Below are positions 46,071 to 58,000 of a stretch of 64,000 nt of DNA, piece after piece. This stretch comes from Dasyornis broadbenti. Taxonomy: Eukaryota; Chordata; Aves; Passeriformes; Dasyornithidae. The notes beneath the pieces are model-generated. The model was not told the DNA's origin and made no database searches. It saw only the letters and a program-made list of their open reading frames with translations. The DNA lies in assembly GCA_013397935.1 (NCBI GenBank), contig VZRN01002231.1:574349-638348 (forward strand), in the 5' to 3' direction. The position numbers and the translations under genes were made by a program. How positions within the stretch are numbered: the stretch's first letter is position 1; the number at the start of each line of letters is the position of its first letter.

Positions 46071-49000
46071 CCCAACTGAATAGTAAGAAAGCACTGAACC
46101 AAAACCAAATGACCTTGCTTAGCCAAATTCAATGTGAGCCTTGCTTGAAAGCTGTAGCTCCTGCCATCCCTGCTCTGCAAACACAGCCTGGGATTTGGCC
46201 TCAGTTTCTTGCTCTGTCAGTTACCTGCTGTGTGATCCTGGACAAGCTGCTCTTTTTCTCCATGACCTCAGTTTCCGATTAGAGTATTGAAAGAGAAAAC
46301 ACCCCAGACATTAAAGACAGCCAAATGACAAACTACAGTAGTGAGAAGACTCAAATTAGACTGACATATACAGAAAAGCCTTTTGCTTATTCTGTAAAAC
46401 TCTTTAGGAAAAAAAAGATTATTTCTACTCTGCTAGAAAAGCAACCCATCCACACTAGGGTCAGGGGGCAGAACAGCAGCTCAAAGACTGCAGTTGTTTC
46501 ATGCAGCCATGTTGTTTCTTTGAAGGGCATCAGGAGAGCTCCTGTAGCATTCCTGCAGTCAGGCTCACAGACTCACGGACAGGGAGTTTCTCAGCCATTC
46601 TCTACAGAATCTCTTAAAAGGTCAAGAGAACAGACAGAGCTGGAATGGAAACCAAGAGCTCTGGCTTTCCATTATAAGCCTGACAGAAACATCTCCTGTG
46701 CTCTTGGCTTAACAACTGTCCAAACCCACTGATTAGATACATCCATTTCTTAAGAATTAATTAAGAACTAGAAAAAATTTTAAAAGCCCGGAGGAACAGG
46801 CAATAAAAAGCAAGATGTCCTTTCCTTCCCCTCTTGTCTTGCACAGTCCAAAGTGTATGTGTCAACTCCATAAATTCAAGAGTATGTTGCCTTAATCTAA
46901 ACTAGTAATAGGGCTGGTTTGGGAAGTTTTCAAGCCTCTCTTTTAATCTCTCCAGCAAGGTCAGTGTTACACTGGGTACAGAAGCTTCAGGCAACTGCCT
47001 GAGCAAATTAATATCCTGAAATTTCACAGAGATGACTGGTGTCACCAACAAGATCAGGATCTGCTCCAAGTCTTCCACTAGACTTCCCATTTCCACACAG
47101 GAAGTGTTCCTTGCTTCCTGTGGTAGAGTACAGAGCAGGTCACTGAAACTGTACTCAGAGATAAGCAGTTCGAGCAAAAATGCAACTTTTTGGTGCCTTG
47201 CACTGAAGTGCTCTTAGCTGGAGAATTTTCCCTTTAAATGCTTATACAAACTCCTCAAGCCCAAGTGCAGCCACTCAGTTCTGTACTTCAACACAAATGG
47301 GGACAGAAGTTCCCTGTTGTGCACAAAAGCCTGGAGAAGCCAAAGCAACAGGTCAGTGGCTGACAGTCATGCTGTCTGCAGGGCAGCTCAGTGTGGATGA
47401 GAATCCAGATGCTGGAGGGTAGGAGGGAGGGACAGTCAAGAAATCTGTTCTGCTCTGACTTCCAGCTGCAGCCAATAAAAGCTTTCAAAGCCTTTTCTGA
47501 AAGTTAACATTGCTGGGGGATTTGCAGTGCTCACTCAAGCACACACAGCAACTGCATTTGGAGTGTTATTACTGATGAAGAAAATTTAAATATTTTTTAC
47601 CACTACAGATGATTGTCCTGATTTCATGCACTTTTATATATCAGCACAGAGCCCTAGTGAAATCTTGTCAAGATCTGTCCCAAATCAGCGATGATTTTAG
47701 TGTAAATCAAGAAGAAAATAAATCTCAATGTCTTCTACTAATTTTTTTTCTTCTTAGGAATAACAATGGATTTATCAGGAAACAAGGCAGATACAAATAC
47801 AGACAAGGAATGTGTTCTTGGAGATCTGTACCTTGGAGTAGCATTATTATGCAAAAAATTCAACTTAAATGAAAAATAAAATGTTTCCAGACTAAAACGT
47901 TGGTCAGGGAGCATTGGAAAAAATAAAATTTAAAAAGCTCAAAACCCAGAAGGCAAATAAACTCTGTAAGCTTATTTATTATTTTTTTAAATCTCGGAGT
48001 TAAAAAACCATCATCTTAGTTTTCCAGAGGGAAAAGGGTGGGTCAGTCTTTGGAGCTGGATGTTGAAGCTGATAAATACAGAATAATAAAATTTTAGAAT
48101 CAAAACAATTTTGAGTATTTGGCAAAGCAATTAATTTGATATATTAGTTTTTATGCTAGAGACTTGTTTGGAGCATATGTTTAGTTCAGATAATAACCAC
48201 AAGATATATCCCACTGATATACAGGCCTTTTTAAAACTCCTCATTTTGAGTTTAATTTTGAATCCTGTGAGCATGCTTAAACCCAGCATACAAAACACCC
48301 CTCACTTTATTATAGCTTTAAATCTCTCTTCCAGATCTGGCCTTGCAACCACTTGTCTTGATAAAATAGGTCACTTGAAAAAGGAAAGCTCAATAAAATG
48401 AATTACAAAACCAACAAGATTAAACTGATTGTGCTGTTTTTGTACAGTGCAGCCGAATTCTGCAAATATGCTGCTGGCTGTGGTTTGGCATTTAACAGCA
48501 TGTGATCAGTGAGAAGGAGGAAATTTTATTCTCATTAACTGTTGCAGATTTACTGCAGTGAAAAAGGGCTATGTAACCTGAGAAGTGACAGAATGGAAAG
48601 ATCAAAGCAGCAGTCTGGAAACTAAATAAACCTTCTGGCTACTTCCTGCAAGGAAAATTCACTCTAGCAATGTAAAACAGAGTCCAGTTAAAAACTACTC
48701 TCAGTTTTATGAGCTGTCACAGCAGCTTGAGTGGTTTGGACCAGTCAAGTTTAGAACATTATATTTCCTTGTTTTTGTCTCAGATACTTCTGTAAGCAGT
48801 TTTATAGTTTCTTTTTCTTTTTTTTTATTTTTAAAGAGAAAAATAAAATTCTTTTCTTTTGGTTGAAATCAAAAAGGTCACAGCTAAACTCATTAAAAAC
48901 AAGCAGGTCTTCATTTGCACATTCCATTCCCCTTTACTACATTTTAATATTTTACTTTGAGATTTATAAGCAATGTACATTTGCTTTAATAACTCTTCCG

Positions 49001-52000
49001 CATTCTGTTCACTTATTGTTTAATATAAGTGCAAATCAGTTTACAGAGCCCAGATGGCTTGTAACCAGGGAGCCAGTCTATTCCTAGTAGCACATCTGGA
49101 GGGACTGAGCAGCAGACAGAACGTGGGAATTAATTAATGTTACATTTCAAAAGAGACAGACCCAGGTTTGGGGGATTTTTGGTAAGACATTCCAAAGGAC
49201 TTGAGCTCACTGCTACAGCATTTTTGTATTCTTCTAAAATTCTTAATAGCCACTTAAACCATGATGGTTAAATAAGGCCAACTGCAGGTGGAATATAATA
49301 AAATAAAAAGCAACTAAAAAATGTAAAAGAAGGGGCTACAAGTGAAAGAGGCCCAAGTATCCTGTATTCCAAAGAGCTGAAGTGCATTAAAACCTCTATA
49401 CTTACTCTCTTCCCAAATGGCATCTGCTGAAAAAACTGCACCTTTAAAATATTCCCCAGCAAGCTATTTCATTTCTCACATACTGGTGCAATTGTCGGGA
49501 GCAATTAAACCTCTCTTACAGTAAATGAAATGAAGGCAACCTGATCCTTCACAGCTCCAGACCACACACCTTGGCGAGGTGGTGTGGTACGGTCCCTGGG
49601 GCACTGCTGAGCACTCGGAGAGCCCTGCCCTGCTCCAGCTCTGGCACCTGACTTCAGATGAGCAACTCCCCTTCTTCTCACCTTTGGTTCCCTGCCTTGC
49701 TCTCCAGGACTGTGCGTTGCACTGTGGGCATCATCTCCGTGTGGGGGACACATGGAGAGCTGCTTGGGAGCTTTCCCTCATACTGAGAATGCAACGACAA
49801 CAAATAATCACCCAAGCACCTGAAAAACTTGCTGAATATCAAACATTGGATATGAGTAATATTGTCCTTTCACAGATACTTTGCAATTACAGCCCTAATC
49901 CTTCAGTAGTGCAAAAGTTCTCCAAATTCTGAGAAAATCTCAGTGATGAATATGGGCCACAGGGCAAAATCTTAATCCTCTGGAATAATCAGACCCGTGG
50001 TCTTCAAAAATGCTCAAATAACTGTCCACAGCATAACAGCATATACATGTTAGTGACACCTAAACTGGATTATATTATCAGATTGTAGCATTTCTATAAA
50101 CAAGGATTTAAGAAGACAGTATGAAAAAAATAATGAAGTGACAGCTAGTAGGAATATGACCACTCTAAAAAATCCAGGAAAAGGACAGAGAGAGCTCTAG
50201 TTCAGTACTGGTGCAGAAACTAATTACTGTAAGACACAAAGAAATTCAAGCTCTCATTCAAAAGCTCTTATCAATGGAGCCTCCCTGTTCTGGAAGCACT
50301 GTACTGAAGGAGAACAAATACACAGTGAATTTTTATGTACACCACGATCCAGGCAGGACCCGAACCAGTCAAGGGAAGTAATTCAATAATCTTGTCCCAG
50401 ACTGTGACCAAAACCCTCCAGAAGGCAGCAGTTCCCACTTCCTTATCACATTCTTTTAGATGCAAGATCTCAGTTCCAGGGGCATGCAGCACCTGTATAG
50501 ACACTAAGGAACAAAACAACTTCTTTGTCCGTTCCCCAGGAATAGTCAGTGCAGGCTGTACATCCAAATGAGAAGTATGCTTTATCTCAAGCCATACAGA
50601 GCCTTATTTTACATATAGTGAAACCCTCCTGACCACATTAACTTCTATAAAATTAAATATGTTGTAGGCAGTTAGGACAACAGAATATGATAAAAAAGGT
50701 GACTCTGCTGCCACTAACAACAATATTTGTGGGATTTAAAAAAAAAACAAACAAACAAAAAAACCATAAACCAACCAACCAAAATAAACTCCCTTATTTG
50801 TGTCCAGGAACTTCATTGGTTTGGGGCTTTTCTTTAAAGCCTTTTCAAATTCGTTTCAGTGGGATTTACAATTTGCTAATACTGATGTGTGATAAACTAA
50901 TAAAACCTGCCTGCAAGGTTATAGGCCCAATTTACTAATAAAACCTAATTCAATTCTCCTGGGAAATGCCAATTAAATAGTGTCCAAATGGCAGAAGCTG
51001 AGTACAACTCTGCTGAACATACTGCAAAGGCAACTAAGTTGGATTTTGTTTTTAAAGTAAGGTTTAATTGTGGAAAAGTACAGCAGACAGCTGTAAGAAA
51101 CATCACTATGGTAAAATGGTTGAAAGCAGAATCATATTGTAATGATAATTTAAAAATATATGTTTTCTTTCCATTAATTAAAAGATTTTATACTCACTGT
51201 ATGTCCACCACTAAGACAGGGAAATATTAATGCCTCTGTTCCAATGAGGAGGAAGGAGAGATGTGGGTACTCTCAGTACTAACCCTGCATAAGAAGGTTT
51301 TTTTTCCTAAGGAGCATGAAACAGTTTGTTCTGCCACTGATCCCTGCTACTGTCTGCTAATAGAGTGGGTTTTCACCTTCAGAGACAGGCTGCAAGATGG
51401 CACCTCCTGAAAGGCTGGGAAGGGAACGTTCCAACTTCTAAATAAACTGTGCTAAACATTTCTGAAAATAGAAGATGGTTGAGACATACTCCCTAGCAGG
51501 GTGACCAAGCTCACCAATTCCTTCAGTCCTTTCCTTTAGCAAATCTAATTAAAGATGGTGATCTATATGGAATATAGCTATGAATGTCAGTGTAGGATGT
51601 AAGTTACAGGTACAAACATTTAAAAGCATTTTGATAATTATTCACAAAGTGCATATTTGCCAGCACCTTCTGCAATTCCTGTACCTGACCCAGATGGGAA
51701 CTGTTCAGCTGTAACTCACAACTGGGAATTCACAGGCTACAGACCTAGGTTGTTCCACCATGAAAACTCCCATTTGATTTACAGCAGGGTTTCTAAGTGA
51801 AAAAAAGCCATTCTTGCCATTCAGAGTGGACTTTGAGCACATGCAGACATTACACGTGGTCAGCTCAGCCAGAGATAAGCCAAGTCACACAAAGAATCTT
51901 CCCTGTGCTCCCTCCAGGATGTATGACCAGGTATTGTTTCCATCAACCCCAGACACAAGAGCCTGGCTGTGCAGTCTGGTATTTGCCACAGCTTCCCTGG

Positions 52001-55000
52001 GCCAGCACAGAGCAGCGTGCAAAGGCCTGGCTCCAGACACTGATCTCACAAAATATCCCAATGACCTGCCATGGCAAAAACAAGAAATGCAGCTGAGTTT
52101 TAGGCTGTAAATCCAAGCAAGAGGAAGGCTGTTCCAACCAAGGACAGAGACAGACAGTCACCCCATAAAACTGGTTGTATTTGACATGCCAAACCTCACT
52201 GCTTCCTGGGAAGAAGCCTCAGTCAGATCTCTGTTGGGAAGAGCTGTGAGTGCACACACTGGGAATAGCATACACAGAAAGGCCTTGTCTCAGAGAAAAT
52301 GAGGATTGTGCAATGGCAGCTCTGCTACATTATATGACAAAGTTAAAGGACCCTGCACTGGAGAAAACTTCCTCAGGGAAAAAAAAAAGAAGTTCTGGCT
52401 AGCTCTAGCATTCCTAGCTATTAATCTTTTCAAAGCTACAGACTGAGAAGATTTGGGAACTCTGTTGAAGATATTAACCAAAAACTGGCTTTTGCACTCA
52501 GCGTTTGTACCATTACTTAGATGTAGCTGAGAAAGGTTAACAAGTGGCCTCTTCCCCAAAGGGCAAGAAAAATACTGTGGCTATCTCTATTATAAGATAT
52601 TTAGCCATCATGATTATGTTTGTGTCTTAAGAAAGTAATTAGTCTCCAGAAGGTGATTAAAATGTGATAAATGACCATAGATTCTGGAAGATGTCTTTCA
52701 GCTGGTCTTTATCCCCTGCAGTTCAGACACTAAGCTGTCATCACATCAGCCAAAGGTGAGGGATTTTTGTTTGCCACAATCATAAAACTTTCACTCAATA
52801 TTAGGAGTTATCAGAACCAGAAACCTTGAATTCAGATTTTAATAACAGATGAAAATTTCAAATCTATGCCTAATGCCCATCTGCTTCTGGAAGACAGTAA
52901 GATGATTCAAAGCTGGTAATCTAATCACAAAAGTCTTTTCCTAGCCAATGAAAAAAACCTGGATACAAGCTGTCAAAACAACCTCCTCAGCCACATATTT
53001 TCTGCTGAATGGAAAACATACCTTACAATCTGTCTGCATTCTGCTCCAAACCTTTAAGGAAAACAAGAGATGCTGTTTATGGACTTTATCGCTGCTCCTG
53101 TGTACGTTACATTCTGAAATAATTCTATTTATAGGCATCACATGTAACAGTACAACTCCACTAAGACTACAGTTCAGGAATAAGAGCTGTAAACTGAAGC
53201 TGCAAAATACCCAAGCTAGATCACCAGAAACAAAGCACTTCTCAGGGTGGCACTATTAGAAAAAAAATGGCAGCTTCCCACATCTTCACTTTTGTGCTAC
53301 TTCTCCTTCACGATGACAAGTAATGGAAACAACAATTCCCAGGATGCAGACATGTCCAGAAGAGCAAGCATGCAAGCAAATCTACAAACTGAATTCAGGG
53401 CTAGATACTTTTACAATTCCCTTCAAAGTTGTTCTGTACTTCACAATGCAAGAATTGATCATGTGAGGTAGCATTCTCAACTCTTGAAAGCAGCAGTACT
53501 CCAGGTCTCAAAGGAAAAGTCCAAGAAACCCCATGAAGGGAAGGCAATGTCTTTGAAACAAAGCCTCTAAGACACTTCACCTAATTCCCCAGATCAACAG
53601 ATGTTCTTACTGCCAGTGCTGTCACTTCATGTTTCCCTCTTGAAAATTACAGGGGAAAACAGCCCGGATGTGGTAACCCAGTGGGTGCAGATGCCTATCC
53701 ATAATCCAACTTTTATTCATTCCTGTTCTGCTTGACTTCAAAAGAGCACCTCCCTACCTGCCTAAGACTGCGCAGCAGCTCTAGGTATGTCGGTCCAATG
53801 ACTCCTGGGACAGGGACTCCACAAGAGATGGCTGTGGTATCCCTGCTGAATTACAAGAGAGTTGACCACTTCAGCAACTGCACTTTTGGATACAGTCGCT
53901 GCTCCAATTTCCTTGAATTTTCCCAAATGAAACAGTGTGGAATTGCAGTGGCAGAGGGTGCCCTGGATCTGTGCTAGAACAGCATCCCCCAGCCAAGGAA
54001 GTCCATAGTTCTCACTGGCTGGTCAGTTGGGCACCAACACCAGTTCAACACAAACTCAGCTTCTCACTGGTGTGCAGGCACTAAAAAGGCGGGACTTTCT
54101 GGCTGATTTGTTCTGCTCTCCTGGAGGCAAGGGGAAGTGCTGATCCAGTCTGAGCACATTGCAAGGACAGGAAATAGCCTCAGAGAAATTAAAGAGGTAA
54201 CACATCCTCATTCTTTCTCATAGGAATGCAAAAAGGAGAAGAAAGGATTAAACTATTCAAGGCTGAGTAGCAAGAAGTCAGCTCATGGTTGTTACCTACC
54301 TCAAAATTCACAGGGTGGTCTTAAATGGCAAAGAGACTTCAGAACTCACCCCATTGCTTAGCAAAACCTGCTTCTATTACAGAATTAAAAAGCCTAATAT
54401 AAAAGGCAAAGACCAGAAGACAGGCACAACAAATAAATGTATAACAAATAAAAAAAGTATAACAAATGAAAAGACCAAAAATATGTCTTCTCATTATTAG
54501 CCATCTCTCTTTGAACTCCCAAAACATGTTACTATTAACTGACTTGCTAATTGTCTGTGAAAATCATAACTCAGCTTTCTTGCTACAAAAGTTTCTGAAA
54601 ACATATTCAAATATTAATAATAGAAAATTGAACCATTTTTATAACAAAAATCTTGATTTATTAAAAGCTGGAACTGGTTAAAAATAAATCCTTGACATAA
54701 GGTTCTTGTTAGCTTTAAACTGTAAGCATAGAAATACCCTAGAATTATGTTTTGGTATGGCTGAAATGTACACTATATAACACATAAAAAGCACCTTGAC
54801 TTGCTGCTATTATTTTTAATTAGGCTTTCTAGCACGTATGGTTTTACCTTCCAACACCAGTTCAAATTGGGAGAAGGGAGGGTCTGACACTCCAGACTCA
54901 TGGGACTGGCAATTCCATGGCTCATGCCTTGGAGCACTAATGCATTTTACATTAGGTCTAAGCATCAGGAAATCCTGGCTGCTGGCGCCAAGCAGTTCAA

Positions 55001-58000
55001 ACCCATAATGACACCCATCTGAAAAGTCAGATACGCCGTTCAGCTGCCAGTATCTATTCTATCAAACAATTCACTCCTGCTCTGCTACAAATAAGACAGA
55101 ACATTTGCAGCACTCCACACTGTTTCCAATTAAGACTGTGAGTCTGGACTGCAGATAAGTCCATGGAGCAATCATATTGAAAGAAGTCTTCCTAGAAAAC
55201 AGAATTCTAGTGAGAAATCCAAATATTTCCAGAGACCATCATCAATGGGCCAACCGGCAGTTTTTGGTTTTTTTTGAGGTGAGCCTTCAGAATGCCTTGA
55301 AACATGCAAGAAAATTCTACAAATACTTAATGTAACTAGGTATATGCCAGATGTACTTTGCTACTCATTTTAGTTGGAATACAATCGAATTAAAAAACAG
55401 TTTACTATCAGAGCTCCCTGATGAGGGACTACAATTTGAGACTGAGTGAAGTGCCATCACTTTTAACTAAGGACACCAAAGATGGTTTTGTTTCCCAGTT
55501 GAAAGCTTTTTGGCAAAACAAGAGTATCTTGACTGGAGCTTTCTATAAGTTTGTAGGAAACAAAGGAGTCTGCAAGCTCCACCCTACACACCTTTCCCCA
55601 TACCTCCAGGTGGGCTTGAAGACTGTTGGGAGCATGTACCCTCCCTGTTTAACAGAGAAATGTCCTGGTTAACAGAGAAATCCATCACCTCATGGGCTGT
55701 GTGTCTATTCTGAAGTTAAAAACGGTAAGTCATGTCCTAAGACCCCCAAGAGCAGCACAGAGCTCACACTTCTCTCAGTTTCTCTCCCACCTGCAAGCTC
55801 TACAACAAAGGTTGCACATGTGGAAATGATCAGCACTGGCACCAGCATCCCTGTCCCAAACACAGACTCACACTAGTCTGAACTTGATGCTTACTGAGTA
55901 TACTTACTTTTTTCTAGAGGATCCATCTCAAACTCTGCTTTTTTTTTTTTCCTGAGCATGTTAGTTATTTTCATTTGTCCTTAAAAATGTTACCACCATT
56001 CCACCCTTACTCAATATTCTGCCTTCTGCTGCATCACAGAGAGAATAAACCAACAAAAGTAACGGTCCACTGCCCTTGAACAATTACAAGAAGCCAAAGT
56101 AAGGGAGAAAAATCTTTTTCGCTTCAGCTGTACATATTGTGAATTCCTTACATTTTACAAATAGTGACTAAAGTTGTTAGTGGTGAAAATAACATTCTTC
56201 CTTTAGAAAGAAACAGCTTCAGCCCCAGGGCTGGGCATATCCAGATAGCTGGATCCTGTTAAAGTGAATGCTGTACCCTGACTATCAAGTTTTTGAAACA
56301 TTTCCTGCTAATGAGTGCACAAAATTCATGCTTTATAAAAGGCACTTCCTAAATGCTACAGCATACATGAAGATTTCTTTCTTGGAAATGAGTATTTTGT
56401 ATTTTAAACTCATGGGAGAAGTTTACTCAAATTCTAATTGAAACAGCTTGCCAACACTGAGAAGATGTCATTGATCAGAGGGGAAATTCAGAGAAACATC
56501 TCCCAGAAGTCAAGCTGATGCCTTTTGCTAATATAGCCCATTTTCAAAGTGCCATCAGGAATCTAATTGAGAATACCTTGGGAAGACTTAGGTTAATGGA
56601 AAAATACCAAAAAATTCCAAACTCACAGAAATAGCTTTGGCAGCTGAAAAACTTCTTTAAGAATATTGGAAATAAACATCATCTGTGTAATCAGCATCTC
56701 GAGTCTCTCTTTAAATGTTTCCCAGTGTCTGAAGAGTATTTCAGTAGTTGTCATAATAGGCAGTTTTGTATTCTGGTGTTACTGTTCTATTTTACAGCTT
56801 TTGGAAAGCTATGATGTATTACAAAATGTTAGGATGTTAAAATAGATGTGATTCAGACAACAGACTAGAACTCTGTCAGTGTAAATCATGGGGGCAAAAA
56901 TTATTGGGCACTACAAATGAAATCCTATAAAGAAACTTGAAGAGCCATAGATGGATGATAGGACTTCTTTACTAAGAGCAACTTACTTGCCAGAGAAGGG
57001 ATGCTGCCCGACCAGGTCTCCATTCTGAAGCTGGTAATCCCCAAAGATATCCGGACTCACCGCTCCATCGGGGGCTATCAGCCCATCTGGAAAAACAAGA
57101 CACAGTGACTTGTAAAGGAGCAGGACTTGAGGGCAAGTGGACAAGACTTAAGGGCAGGTGGGCAAAACAACCTGCCCTGGTTAATCTTAGCAATTCCACT
57201 TACAGTATTTCTGTGAGGAACAAAAATCAACAATAATACTGAAACCCAGCAACTTCATGTACCAAAATCCTTACTGGGACTCCAAGGAGCTCAGCCCACT
57301 GCCCTGAAAAATGCTGTACCTAAGAAATAGTCTCTTAGTCCTTCTTCCTTAAGCCTATAAAAGTTATTTCAAGACAAATCTTGTCTTTCTCATCATCAAA
57401 GTAAGACAGAGAACAAGTAATGAAAAAGGTAAAACATTAATCTGGGCCAGCAACATAAAAATAAAAAAAGCAGCAAAAGTCTTAATTGTTCAGACTCTAC
57501 TCTCCACCACTGTATCCCTTCAAACTTGTTAAGAAAAACAAGCAAGTGACCTCAAACCTCTTTCTTTCATCTTGTCCATCTTTTAATGTCTCAGAGCTCT
57601 TTCCTACACGAGCAGGCTTTTCACGTGATATCCTCTCAAGAGCACAGGTTACAGTTTTCTCGTGCTTCCTTTACATTACAACACTGGCATATGAAGATGC
57701 AGACATTTGTAAAGCCAGAAATATTCCTTAAAAACTTCACAGTCTCTGCTTGCTTTATGAGGAAAAGAAAATCAGGAGCTAACATCTTTCTCCTATTACA
57801 TCAGTGTAAATCCAGAGAGTGTCTTTGGAGTAACGTCACTGAACTGACCCTAGCTGAGTAAGAGCCCAGCTTAATTCTTTGCTGCTCCCATTCACAAAAC
57901 ACATTTCTCTTTAATATCAAGGGCACAGTTCTTACTTGGTAATTAGTATTAGGCTCTAATCAGATAAAACAAGCTATTTCATTAAAACAGACCTTACATC

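Larger units (their letters stand above)
38583..56986. other. last intron of KIFAP3 (18.4 kb)
   Basis: This is the largest gene-free stretch in the window. It holds poly-A tracts (41498-41522, 45998-46068 with one N) and several coding-like open stretches on the - strand that are entered separately. No CR1 copy with a clear 3' end was recognised. Confidence 0.85.

Noticed and set aside
46325..46732. 135-codon + strand ORF in the KIFAP3 intron.
   Set aside because: Composition is unremarkable, no family was recognised, and there is no supporting splice or promoter context. Expected by chance in 64 kb.
46902..55582. Possible identity of the - strand intronic open stretches as RIF1-like or CTC1-like sequence.
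   Set aside because: Short recalled fragments of both proteins could be lined up in order, which shows the matches are too weak to trust. Phases of adjacent stretches do not join, and no search could be run.
55421..55672. 83-codon + strand ORF and a 39-codon - strand stretch over the same bases.
   Set aside because: Both strands look equally protein-like, there is no family match, and no splice model holds. Treated as chance.
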